A stretch of 64,000 bases of DNA from Pedococcus bigeumensis. GTDB taxonomy: Bacteria > Actinomycetota > Actinomycetes > Actinomycetales > Dermatophilaceae. The notes below the pieces were generated by a model, which was given only the letters and a program-made list of their open reading frames with translations, searched no databases and was not told the DNA's origin. A program made the translations under genes and the position numbers. Shown one piece after another: positions 49,358 to 57,434 of this stretch; the stretch's first letter is position 1; each line of letters opens with the position of its first letter. The stretch lies in assembly GCF_006438965.1 (NCBI RefSeq), contig NZ_RCZM01000001.1, positions 993,097 through 1,057,096 of the forward strand, read 5' to 3'.

Positions 49358-50874
49358 TCAGCCGGACTCATCCCACCGCCGGATCACGTCGAACGGGTCG
49401 CGCTCGATCACGGTCGGCTCCATCACGGGCGGCTCGGTCGCCATGCTCGTTTCGGAATCGCGGACCAGGCGCAGCTGCGGCGTCAGGGTGTCCCTGCGCT
49501 CGCGGTCGGAGGGAAGCTCGATCTCGCTCCAGCGAGCGCGCTCTCCCGTTGGCGGTCGGTACGTGGTGGGTACCTCGTCGTCCTCGCCGGAGCCCCCATC
49601 CGGTGGTGCGAGCTCGTCGGGACTGGGTGGGCGCAGCCGGTGGCCGTACCCACTCACCACGACGATCCCGTCGTGGTGAGTGGGTTCATCGGTGATGGTG
49701 AAGTCCCCGCGGTCGATGGCGTCGTGGTGGAACGGGCAGAGGCTGACCTGGTTGTCGACGTCGGTGGCTCCACCCCTGGCCCACTCCCGCAGGTGGTGGA
49801 CCTCGACGAACCGGATGGCGGTACAGCCCGGGAACCGACAGCCGCGGTCGCGGTCCTCGATCAGCCTGCGTGAACGGGCGGGAAGGATGCGCATGGTCCG
49901 GCCGACGCTGACGGGTCGCCCGTCCGTCTCCCACACCGGTTGCAGGACGCCGTCGGTGAGGAATCGCGCCAGGAGCTGGGCCGGAATGGCGCCGCCGTTG
50001 TTGATCCAGCCGCCGCCCGTGTCGAGGTGGAGGTAGACGCGGTAGTGGCTGGCCCGGCTCGTCGAGGCGATCCCAGCGAGGGACCGGTGCGCGACCTCTG
50101 CGAGAGGGTCCGCGTAGGTGGGTTGCTGGGTGCCCAATGTGTCGCCCGAATCCACCGACCTGAGGTTCGCGTCCGCATCGGCTGCCGTGGCGGCGCCTTC
50201 GCCGCCCCGCTGGTGGGTCAACAAGGCATCCTTCGCCTCCTTGACGGCCTGCTCGACGAGGGCTCCGATCGTGGCCGGGGCGCTGTACCTCAGCTGGAAC
50301 CGGCCATCCCGGTCGTAGTGCATGGACAGCTCAGGTTTGGCGCACGCCCGACGCTCCCACTCGCTCCCAGAGGCGGCGGCATCAGAGGGGACGACGTCCG
50401 ACGCGGACTCGGGGGAGACGGTCCGCAGGTCAGGAGCCGGGTCGTGGAAGGCATGTCGACTCACGGCCCGGCGCAGCTGCGGGACCGTCGCGTTCCGGGC
50501 CAGCTGGGTCATCGACGCCTGGTAGTCGGCGGGTACGTGGTGCGCAACGACAGCAGCCGCGTCAAGGGACAGCTCACCGGACCTCAGGGCTGTTGCCGCG
50601 TCCGGATGGTCGGCTCGTCGTCATGGTCGGCTCGTCGTCGTGCGACCACCTCGACGTCGCGGGCGTGTGCGGGCGACAGGCCGGCACGGACGGTGAAGTA
50701 GTGCTCGGGGGAGCGGAACCCGCCGTCGCCCCAGTGCCCACCCTCGATCAGCTCCACGGCGATGGCGACCAGGTCTGCGTGCGCCCGGTTGAGTCGCCCG
50801 GCGGCCGTCGCCGTGCGCGTCCAGAGGTCCTGTTGGTCCCCTTCACGCTGCGCCGCGGTAGGACTGGCTGACAT
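49358..50874 (-). pseudogene. DUF222/HNH endonuclease (13E12 type), frameshifted
   Basis: The N-terminal part (from 50874, MSASPTAAQREG...) reads through VVARRRADHDDE to a premature stop near 50584. The rest reads in another frame from GELSLDAAAVVAHH through MTQLARNATVPQLRRA to the HNH centre (VEVHHLREWARGG, then SLCPFHHDAID) and the stop at 49358. A 17-bp tandem duplication at 50606-50639 explains the shift; removing one copy joins the frames as RRRADHPDAATALRSGELSLD. The start follows TACGAT (minus strand, 50881-50886) by 6 nt. This family is often multicopy in actinobacteria. Confidence 0.85.
50606..50639. repeat. 17-bp perfect tandem duplication causing the HNH frameshift
   Basis: ATGGTCGGCTCGTCGTC occurs at 50606-50622 and again at 50623-50639. 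Seventeen extra bases shift the frame; loss of one copy would restore it. Confidence 0.92.
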
Positions 50875-50994
50875 GGTTGTATCGTACACCTGTTCGAACG
50901 ACCAGGGAAGACAATCCACAGCCAATTCCATTGTGGCGCAGGCTATCTCACGCGTTCCGTGACTGAGCGCAGGCGTCATGGAAGGAGCGCGCGG

Positions 50995-51249
50995 CTACTT
51001 CCATCGGAAATGGACGAACACCCTGCCGAAGTTGTCCGAGTCCTTCTCCACGCGGTGGTACAGCGGCTTGATGTCCTTGCGGTCGAGGAAACGAAGCACG
51101 CGCTTCTTGAGCTGACCTGAGCCCTTGCCCGGGATGATCTCGACCATCGGCGCCTTCTTGTCCTTGGCTTCCTGCATGACCGCCTCGAGGGCTCGCTCGA
51201 TCTCGTCGCCGCGGTTGTAGATGTCGTGCAGGTCGAGCTTCAGCTTCAC
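50995..51249 (-). CDS. Mini-Smr domain protein
   Basis: This 84-residue protein consists almost only of an Smr (small MutS-related) domain. It opens with the LDLHD motif (KLKLDLHDIYNRG), and the IIPGKGSGQLKKRVLRFL segment corresponds to the usual HGKGxGxLR-like motif, with Pro in place of the first His. Smr domains nick or bind branched nucleic acids; activity here is unproven. GTG 51249 is the best start. It is upstream of and divergent from the FMN riboswitch. Confidence 0.75.
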   Translation of the reverse strand: MKLKLDLHDIYNRGDEIERALEAVMQEAKDKKAPMVEIIPGKGSGQLKKRVLRFLDRKDIKPLYHRVEKDSDNFGRVFVHFRWK

Positions 51250-51340
51250 CTCGCCATACTGCCCCGTCCCGACAAAGGGCCGCCACACCCCGTGAGGACC
51301 GTCACGCGGACCGGACGGAGCCGCGCAGGTGACCCTGCGG

Positions 51341-51346
51341 CATACT
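51341..51346 (+). promoter_or_regulatory. -10 box CATACT for the rib operon
   Basis: CATACT overlaps the CGGCATAC word at 51338-51345. It precedes the FMN riboswitch by about 14 nt, a plausible spacing. Confidence 0.45.
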
Positions 51347-51359
51347 GGAGGCTGACGTG

Positions 51360-51470
51360 CTCCGGGGTCGGTGTAATTCCGAACCGGCGGTGACAGTCCG
51401 CGACCCGACCGCAGCCAGCGGCCGGTTGACTGGGTGGAACTCCCAGACCGACGGTGAAAGTCCGGACGGT
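51360..51470 (+). promoter_or_regulatory. FMN riboswitch (RFN element)
   Basis: The conserved boxes are present: CTCCGGGGTCGGTGTAATTC, GAACCGGCGGTGACAGTCCG, then GACTGGGTGGAACTCCCAGA, then CCGACGGTGAAAGTCCGG. The 3' end pairs with the 5' CCGG. It should switch off the rib operon when FMN binds. About 138 nt of further leader follow before ribD, enough for an expression platform, but no U-run terminator is visible, so translational or Rho-dependent control is likely. Confidence 0.95.
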
Positions 51471-51607
51471 AGGCAGCACGCAGCAGCGGGACCAGTGGGT
51501 TCGCAGTGCGGCAGTGTGCCGTCCGTGCGTCCTCGGTCTCGTCAGCAGGCTCGCCTGCACGACCCCCGGAGCTCAACCGACACGGTTTCGAGCGCAAGGG
51601 CAGGACA

Positions 51608-52633
51608 GTGGCAGAGCAACGGACGTCCGACACGGCGATGATGCGCCGTGCCCTGGCGTTGGCTGCGCATGGGCCGCGGGCCAACCCCAACCCCCGCGTC
51701 GGCTGCGTGCTCGCCGATGCGGGTGGTGCCGTCGTGGCCGCTGGATGGCACCGTGGCGCGGGCACCCCGCACGCCGAGGCCGACGCCCTGGCTGCCGCCG
51801 GCGAGCGGGCAGCCGGCTGCACGGCCTACGTCACCCTGGAGCCGTGCAACCACTCCGGGCGCACCGAGCCATGTGCCAAGGCCTTGTATGCCGCGGGTGT
51901 GGCTCGTGTGGTCTATGCCCAGACCGACCCCAACCGGGCTGCGGCCGGCGGCGCCAAGTGGCTGCGCCGCAAGGGTGTCGAGGTGGTCGGTGGGCTCCTG
52001 GCGGACGAGGCGCAGGCGCTCAACCGCACCTGGACCCACCTCGTGACCACCGGCCGTCCCTGGGTGACGTGGAAGCTCGCGACCACCCTCGACGGCCGTA
52101 GCGCGGCGGCTGACGGGTCGAGCCAGTGGATCACCGGAGAAGCGGCCAGGGCCGACGTCCACGAGCAGCGGTCGCGCTGCGGTGCCGTGCTCGTGGGAAC
52201 CGGCACCGCCCTGCTCGACGACCCCCAGCTGACGGCTCGTCGCCCGGACGGGTCGCTCTATCCCGAGCAGCCGATCCGCGTGGTGATGGGTGAGCGGGAC
52301 CTGCCAGCGGGTGCGCGTGTCCTCGATGGCGCCGCAACCACGTGGCAGCTGCGGACCCGCGATCCCAAGGATGTCCTGTCGGCGCTCGCCGACGCGGAGG
52401 TGCACCACGTCTGGCTCGAGGGTGGCCCCACCGTGGCGGCCGCGTTCATGGCAGCCGACCTCGTCGACGAGCTCGTGGCCTACGTCGCCCCAGTCCTGCT
52501 GGGGCGCGGACGTCCGTCGGTCAGCGACCTGGGCATCACCTCGATCGACCACGCCCTCCGCCTGAAGCCGACCGACATCACCCTGATCGGCGACGACGTG
52601 CGGATCACGGCTTCACTGAAGGGACTTCGCTGA
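51608..52633 (+). CDS. ribD: RibD: riboflavin deaminase/reductase
   Basis: This 341-residue bifunctional enzyme covers steps 2 and 3 of riboflavin synthesis. The N-terminal deaminase zinc motifs are PHAEADAL and LEPCNHSGRTEPC. The C-terminal reductase (from about residue 150) has TWKLATTLDGRSAAADG and VWLEGGPTVAAAF. The frame is open from 51506, but GTG 51608 gives the normal N-terminus after ACAG. First gene of the FMN-switched operon. Confidence 0.95.
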   Translation: MAEQRTSDTAMMRRALALAAHGPRANPNPRVGCVLADAGGAVVAAGWHRGAGTPHAEADALAAAGERAAGCTAYVTLEPCNHSGRTEPCAKALYAAGVARVVYAQTDPNRAAAGGAKWLRRKGVEVVGGLLADEAQALNRTWTHLVTTGRPWVTWKLATTLDGRSAAADGSSQWITGEAARADVHEQRSRCGAVLVGTGTALLDDPQLTARRPDGSLYPEQPIRVVMGERDLPAGARVLDGAATTWQLRTRDPKDVLSALADAEVHHVWLEGGPTVAAAFMAADLVDELVAYVAPVLLGRGRPSVSDLGITSIDHALRLKPTDITLIGDDVRITASLKGLR

Positions 52634-53277
52634 TGTTCACCGGAATCGTCGAGGAGCTCGGCCACGTCGTCGCGCTGGAACCCGGCGCCGACTCGGCACG
52701 GCTCACCGTGGCCGGACCGCTGGTCACCTCCGATGCCGTCCACGGCGCGTCCATCGCCGTCAACGGCGTCTGCCTGACCGTCGTCGAGCACGACTCCGAG
52801 CAGTTCACCGTCGACGTGATGGCCGAGACCCTCGACCGGAGCAGCCTCGGCGCGCTCCGTGCCGGTGACCGCGTCAACCTTGAGCGCGCCATGGCGGCAT
52901 CGAGCAGGTTCGGTGGCCACATCGTCCAGGGCCACGTCGACGGCACGGCCGCCATCCTCACCCGCACACCGGGGGAGCGGTGGGAGGTCGTCCAGTTCAG
53001 CCTCCCGCACGCGCTCGCCCGCTACGTCGTCGAGAAGGGCTCGATCACGGTCGACGGGGTCAGCCTCACGGTGTCGGCGGTCGACGAGCTCGACGCGCTC
53101 GGCGCCGTCGACACGGAGTCGTCCGGCGACGCCACCTTCAGCGTCTCGCTCATCCCCACCACGCTTGCCCTCACCACGCTGGGACACAAGGAGGTTGGCG
53201 ACACCGTCAACCTCGAGGTCGACGTCCTGGCCAAGTACGTCGAACGCCTGCTCACCACCAAGGAGACCTCCGCATGA
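52633..53277 (+). CDS. ribE: Riboflavin synthase alpha chain
   Basis: The 214-residue enzyme has two lumazine-binding barrels. The first begins MFTGIVEELG and has VNGVCLTV; the second has GHIVQGHVDG and VDGVSLTVS. It dismutates two lumazines to riboflavin. The ATG shares a base with the ribD TGA, and the end overlaps the transporter gene (ATGA). Confidence 0.95.
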   Translation: MFTGIVEELGHVVALEPGADSARLTVAGPLVTSDAVHGASIAVNGVCLTVVEHDSEQFTVDVMAETLDRSSLGALRAGDRVNLERAMAASSRFGGHIVQGHVDGTAAILTRTPGERWEVVQFSLPHALARYVVEKGSITVDGVSLTVSAVDELDALGAVDTESSGDATFSVSLIPTTLALTTLGHKEVGDTVNLEVDVLAKYVERLLTTKETSA

Positions 53278-53990
53278 ACATCTTCAGTCGGCTCTACGAG
53301 GCGCACCTGACGATCGCCGGCCACCCCATCACGTGGCGCGAGATCGTCGGCAACGCCTTCGGCTTCGCGTCCGCCATCGGCGGCCTGCGGCGCCGTGTCT
53401 GGGCCTGGCCGATCGGCATCGTCGGCAACGTGCTCCTCTTCACGGTGTTCATCGGCGCCACCTTCGACGCCCAGGCGCAGCAGCCCTTGTTCGGCCAGGC
53501 CGGGCGGCAGGTCTTCTTCATCCTCACGAGCGTTTACGGCTGGTGGCGCTGGAACGAGGTCCGCAAGGCGCGCGAGGTCGCGGGCAGTGGTGTTGGGGCT
53601 CCCGCCATCACGCCGCGCTGGGCCACGGTCCGGGAGCGGACGGCATACCTCGTGGCCGCTGTGTCGGGCGTGCTGGTGTTCCAGTGGGCGTTCTCCGTGA
53701 TCGGCGCAGGCTGGCCCGCGCCGCGCTGGTACTTCTGGTGCGACGCCTGGATCTTCGTCGGGTCGATGGTTGCGACGTACGCGATGGCTCGCGGCTGGAA
53801 CGACTTCTGGCTGGCGTGGATCGCGGTCGACCTCGTCGGCGTCCCCCTCCTCTGGCACTCGCAGTACTACCCGACGGCCATCCTGTTCGTCGTCTACGGC
53901 GCCCTGGTCATCTACGGCTTCTTCGTGTGGCTCAAGGCTTCTCGTGAGGAGCGCGACCCCGCTCCCGAGCTGGCGGAGGTCTCCGCATGA
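53274..53990 (+). CDS. PnuC-family transporter, likely riboflavin (RibM/PnuX type)
   Basis: This 238-residue polytopic protein of the PnuC family has about 7 membrane helices. Signature parts are GFASAIGGLRRRVWAWPIGI, VYGWWRWNE and WNDFWLAWIAVDLVGVPLL. PnuC proteins usually take up nicotinamide riboside, but those inside FMN-riboswitch operons of actinobacteria (RibM) carry riboflavin. Its position between ribE and ribBA, with ATGA overlaps on both sides, argues for riboflavin. Substrate is inferred from context. Confidence 0.85.
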   Translation: MNIFSRLYEAHLTIAGHPITWREIVGNAFGFASAIGGLRRRVWAWPIGIVGNVLLFTVFIGATFDAQAQQPLFGQAGRQVFFILTSVYGWWRWNEVRKAREVAGSGVGAPAITPRWATVRERTAYLVAAVSGVLVFQWAFSVIGAGWPAPRWYFWCDAWIFVGSMVATYAMARGWNDFWLAWIAVDLVGVPLLWHSQYYPTAILFVVYGALVIYGFFVWLKASREERDPAPELAEVSA

Positions 53991-55213
53991 TCGGCCTGGC
54001 CAGCATCGAGGACGCCCTCGCCGCGCTGCGCGGTGGCCGTCCTGTGCTGGTCACCGACAGCGAGGACCGCGAGAACGAGGGCGATGTCATCTTGGCCGCC
54101 GAGACGCTGTCGTCCGAGTGGCTGGCCTGGACCATCCGCCACACCAGCGGCTACCTGTGCGCGCCGGTGACGAACGAGATGGCCGACCGGCTCGGTCTGC
54201 CGCTCATGGTCGCCGACAACCGTGACCCCTTGCGTACGGCCTACACCGTGAGCATCGACGCGGCACAGGGCGTGACGACGGGCATCAGCGCCGCGGACCG
54301 GGCGCGGACGATCGGTCTCCTGGCCGACCCGTCCTCCACCGCCGACTCGTTCGTCCGTCCCGGCCACGTGATCCCGTTGCGGGCCAAGGCCGGTGGCGTG
54401 CTCGAGCGCCCGGGCCACACCGAGGCCGCCGTGGACCTGTGCCGGCTCGCGGGTCTCGCGCCGGCCGGGGCGATCGGCGAGCTGGTCAACGACGACGGCA
54501 CGATGATGCGCCTGCCGGAGGTGCTCGCGACCGGGGCGGTCAACGACCTCCCGGTCATCACCATCGAGCAGCTGATCGCCTGGCGGCAGCTGCACGACCG
54601 GGTCGAGACCCTTGCCGAGACGACGCTGCCCACCAAGCACGGCGAGTTCTCGGCGGTCGGGTTCCGCGACCGGCTGACCGGTGACGAGCACGTGGCGCTC
54701 GTCAGCCCGCGTGGCGCCGGGGGGCCGAACCCGTTGGTGCGGCTGCACTCCGAGTGCCTCACCGGCGACGCCTTCGGGTCGTTGCGGTGCGACTGCGGCC
54801 CCCAGCTCGAGCGTTCCCTCGACCGGATCGCCGCCGAGGGGGGCGTGCTCGTCTACCTGCGCGGCCACGAGGGGCGCGGGGTCGGGCTGGTCTCGAAGCT
54901 GCAGGCCTATGCGTTGCAGGACAACGGTTTCGACACCGTCGACGCCCAGCTCGAGCTCGACCTGCCCGTGGACGGCAGGGAGTATGCCGCCGCGGCGGCA
55001 ATCCTGAGCGCGCTGGGTCTGCACACGGTCCGGCTGCTGACCAACAACCCGGCCAAGGTCGAGGCCATGCAGCGCTACGGCATCGAGGTCGCGGCGGTCG
55101 AGGGTCTCTCGATCGCCCCCAACGCAGCCAACCGCGCCTACCTGCGGACCAAGCGGGACCGGATGGGGCACGACCTCGTCGTGGACGCGAGCGACCAGGA
55201 CGCCACCGCATGA
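53987..55213 (+). CDS. ribBA: RibBA: DHBP synthase / GTP cyclohydrolase II
   Basis: The 408-residue fusion supplies both riboflavin precursors. The DHBP synthase half has [18 protein letters not shown] and the later [11 protein letters not shown]. The cyclohydrolase half has the zinc site [18 protein letters not shown] and [10 protein letters not shown], where the E. coli motif is RQEGRGIGL. Near the end is [12 protein letters not shown]. It overlaps both neighbours with ATGA. The ribulose 5-phosphate used by its first half is a pentose phosphate intermediate. Confidence 0.95.
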   Translation: MIGLASIEDALAALRGGRPVLVTDSEDRENEGDVILAAETLSSEWLAWTIRHTSGYLCAPVTNEMADRLGLPLMVADNRDPLRTAYTVSIDAAQGVTTGISAADRARTIGLLADPSSTADSFVRPGHVIPLRAKAGGVLERPGHTEAAVDLCRLAGLAPAGAIGELVNDDGTMMRLPEVLATGAVNDLPVITIEQLIAWRQLHDRVETLAETTLPTKHGEFSAVGFRDRLTGDEHVALVSPRGAGGPNPLVRLHSECLTGDAFGSLRCDCGPQLERSLDRIAAEGGVLVYLRGHEGRGVGLVSKLQAYALQDNGFDTVDAQLELDLPVDGREYAAAAAILSALGLHTVRLLTNNPAKVEAMQRYGIEVAAVEGLSIAPNAANRAYLRTKRDRMGHDLVVDASDQDATA

Positions 55214-55695
55214 GCGGGCACGGCGCACCGGCGATCACTGCCGAAGGTGCCGGCCTCAGGGTGGCCATCGTGGCGGCCTCGTGGCACACCGAGGTCATGG
55301 ACGGGCTGGTTGCCGGGGCCGAGCGTGCCCTCGCTGAAGCCGGCGTCGAGGACGTCCCGCTCGTCCGGGTGCCGGGCACGGTCGAGCTGACCGTCGCGTG
55401 CGCTCGTCTCGCGCCGGCATACGACGCGCTGGTGGCCCTGGGTGTCGTGATCCGCGGTGGCACACCGCACTTCGACTACGTCTGCAGCGGAGTCACCAAC
55501 GGCCTGGCGCAGGTGAGTGTCGCGACGGGGTGTCCCATCGGGTTCGGGGTGCTCACCTGCGACGACGATGCCCAGGCGCTCGACCGGGCCGGGCTGCCCG
55601 GATCCAGCGAGGACAAGGGGCACGAGGCGGCGATGGCTGCCGTGGCGACCGCGGTCACCCTCGGCGCCCTCGCTCCCCGTACCCTTGGCGTGTGA
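55210..55695 (+). CDS. ribH: 6,7-dimethyl-8-ribityllumazine synthase
   Basis: This 161-residue enzyme joins the two branches of riboflavin synthesis. The catalytic His is in [18 protein letters not shown], and the substrate loop is [19 protein letters not shown] and GHEAAMAAV complete the family marks. ATG 55210 overlaps ribBA. Its last codons GGC GTG TGA overlap the GTG start of hisE, joining the rib and his genes in one transcript. Confidence 0.95.
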   Translation: MSGHGAPAITAEGAGLRVAIVAASWHTEVMDGLVAGAERALAEAGVEDVPLVRVPGTVELTVACARLAPAYDALVALGVVIRGGTPHFDYVCSGVTNGLAQVSVATGCPIGFGVLTCDDDAQALDRAGLPGSSEDKGHEAAMAAVATAVTLGALAPRTLGV

Positions 55696-55955
55696 AGACT
55701 TTCGACGACCTGTACGCCGAGCTGGCTGAGAAGGCGGTGAGCCGTCCCGAGGGGTCGGGCACCGTGCGCGAGCTGGACGCCGGCGTGCATGCCATCGGCA
55801 AGAAGATCGTGGAAGAGGCGGCCGAGGTCTGGATGGCTGCCGAGCACGAGGGCAAGGACCGTGCGGCCGAGGAGATCAGCCAGCTGCTCTACCACCTGCA
55901 GGTGCTCATGGTCGCCTCTGACATCACCCTCGACGACGTCTACGCCTACCTCTGA
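55692..55955 (+). CDS. hisE: Phosphoribosyl-ATP pyrophosphatase
   Basis: This 87-residue MazG-like all-helical enzyme carries out step 2 of histidine synthesis. The metal-binding motif is [13 protein letters not shown] plus the second helix [16 protein letters not shown]. The length is normal for stand-alone HisE. The GTG start overlaps the ribH stop by 4 nt (GTGTGA). hisG begins 13 nt after its stop. Confidence 0.93.
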   Translation: MKTFDDLYAELAEKAVSRPEGSGTVRELDAGVHAIGKKIVEEAAEVWMAAEHEGKDRAAEEISQLLYHLQVLMVASDITLDDVYAYL

Positions 55956-55968
55956 GGACTTCACGGAC

Positions 55969-56814
55969 ATGTTGCGAATTGCAGTGCCCAACAAGGGATC
56001 CCTGTCCGAGCCTGCGGTCGAGATGCTGCGCGAAGCGGGCTACCGCACGCGCCGCGACACCAAGGAGCTCGTCCTCACCGACTCCGACAACGAGGTGGAG
56101 TTCTTCTACCTGCGTCCGCGCGACATCGCCGTCTACGTCGGGTCCGGCACCGTCGACTGCGGAGTCACCGGTCGTGACCTCCTGCTGGATGCAGGAAGTG
56201 CCGCGATCGAGGTCATGACGCTCGGCTTCGGCGGCTCCACCTTCCGGTATGCCGCGAAGCCCGGCACCTGCGCCAGCGTCACCGAGATCTCGGGTCATCG
56301 GGTCGCGACCAGCTATCCCGGTCTGGTCGCCAAGCACCTCGCCGACCAGGGTGTCAGCGCCGAGGTGGTCCGGCTGGACGGGGCTGTCGAGACGGCGATC
56401 ACGCTCGGGGTCGCCGACGTCATCGCGGACGTCGTCGAGACCGGCACCACCCTGCGGCAGCAGGGACTGGAGGTCTTCGGCGAGGAGATCCTGCGCAGCG
56501 AGGCCGTCCTCATCCGGCGCGAGGGGTCGCACGAGACGGCTGCCGTGGACGTCCTGCGCCGACGCCTCACCGGTGTGGTCACCGCGCGCCACTACGTGAT
56601 GCTCGACTACGACGTCCCGGTCGCCCTGGTCGAGGCCGCCTGCGCCATCACGCCGGGCCTGGAGTCGCCCACCGTGTCGGCACTGCAGAACAAGGACTGG
56701 GCCGCGGTCCGGGCGATGGTGCCGCGGGTGCGGACCAACTCGATCATGGACGAGCTCTACGACCTCGGGGCGCGGGCGATCCTGGTGACCGACATCGCCG
56801 CCTGCCGGTTGTGA
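55969..56814 (+). CDS. hisG: ATP phosphoribosyltransferase (long form)
   Basis: This 281-residue enzyme is the first step of histidine synthesis. The length and C-terminal ACT-like regulatory domain (VTARHYVMLDYDVPVALVEA within 200-281) mark the long form that is inhibited by histidine and needs no HisZ. The catalytic part has MLRIAVPNKGSLSE, and the PRPP loop is DVVETGTTLRQQGL. The next gene overlaps its stop (GTGA). Confidence 0.95.
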   Translation: MLRIAVPNKGSLSEPAVEMLREAGYRTRRDTKELVLTDSDNEVEFFYLRPRDIAVYVGSGTVDCGVTGRDLLLDAGSAAIEVMTLGFGGSTFRYAAKPGTCASVTEISGHRVATSYPGLVAKHLADQGVSAEVVRLDGAVETAITLGVADVIADVVETGTTLRQQGLEVFGEEILRSEAVLIRREGSHETAAVDVLRRRLTGVVTARHYVMLDYDVPVALVEAACAITPGLESPTVSALQNKDWAAVRAMVPRVRTNSIMDELYDLGARAILVTDIAACRL

Positions 56815-57323
56815 CGGCCGTGACCCCGGCGGGTCGGGCCCCGAGTGGTGCGGACGAACAGGCTGCCTTCGCGGTCTTTCGCGCCCGCCGCGGCCGCACC
56901 GTCGCCTATGCCTTCGCCGTTGCCACATTGGTCATCTTCGGGGTGATCGCGGTCCTGCTGCCCGGCCCTGACCAGGGTGGCACCTGGCGCACCGGTGACA
57001 AGTTCTTCTTCGCGGCCGTGGGTGTCGCGATCGCGATGCTGCTGTGGCGGTTCGCCTCGATCCGGGCGACGCCGACCCGGGAGTCGCTGACCGTGCGCAA
57101 CCTGTTCACGACGCGCACGGTGTCCTGGCAGGAGATCGTCGACGTGCGGTTCTCCGGGGGCGACCCGTGGGTGACCATCGCCCTGTCGGACACCGACACG
57201 CTCGCCGTGATGGCCATCCAGAAGGCGGACTCAGGCTTCGCCCGGGCCGAAGCCGGTCGGTTGGCTGCCCTGGTGCAAGCCCTCGGACCGTCGGCGACCA
57301 GCCCGGACGTCACGCTCGACTGA
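56811..57323 (+). CDS. PH-domain membrane protein
   Basis: This 170-residue protein has two membrane helices (about residues 30-50 and 66-82) followed by a bacterial PH-like beta domain (TRESLTVRNLFTTRTVSWQE, then IVDVRFSGGDPWVTIALSD). Such genes regularly follow hisG in actinobacteria; the function is unknown. GTG 56811 overlaps the hisG stop. It is the last gene before an unusual dyad cluster. Confidence 0.82.
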   Translation: MTAVTPAGRAPSGADEQAAFAVFRARRGRTVAYAFAVATLVIFGVIAVLLPGPDQGGTWRTGDKFFFAAVGVAIAMLLWRFASIRATPTRESLTVRNLFTTRTVSWQEIVDVRFSGGDPWVTIALSDTDTLAVMAIQKADSGFARAEAGRLAALVQALGPSATSPDVTLD

Positions 57324-57341
57324 GCCCCGGCCGCCGGCCGC

Positions 57342-57427
57342 AGGTCTGTGCACAGAGGTTGGCACCACTGCGCAGAGACCTGATCTCTGCGCAGAGCTCC
57401 CAAGGTCTGTGCACAGACTTTTGGGAG
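57342..57427. repeat. Cluster of four dyads between convergent genes
   Basis: TCTGTGCACAGA (57345-57356), CTGCGCAG (57368-57375), CTGCGCAG (57387-57394) and GTCTGTGCACAGAC (57405-57418) have centres 21, 19 and 21 bp apart. The 15-mer AGGTCTGTGCACAGA occurs twice (57342-57356, 57403-57417). CTGCGCAGAGA and TCTCTGCGCAG form an 11-bp hairpin, and CTCCCAA/TTGGGAG flanks the last dyad. It can act as a terminator for both genes; protein binding is also possible. Confidence 0.8.
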
Positions 57428-57434
57428 ACCCCGG

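Noticed and set aside
57345-57418. CTGTGCACAG dyads as SOS (LexA) boxes
   Set aside because: The actinobacterial SOS consensus is GAAC-N4-GTTC-like, and neither neighbour is a DNA-repair gene. The site is at 3' ends, not promoters.
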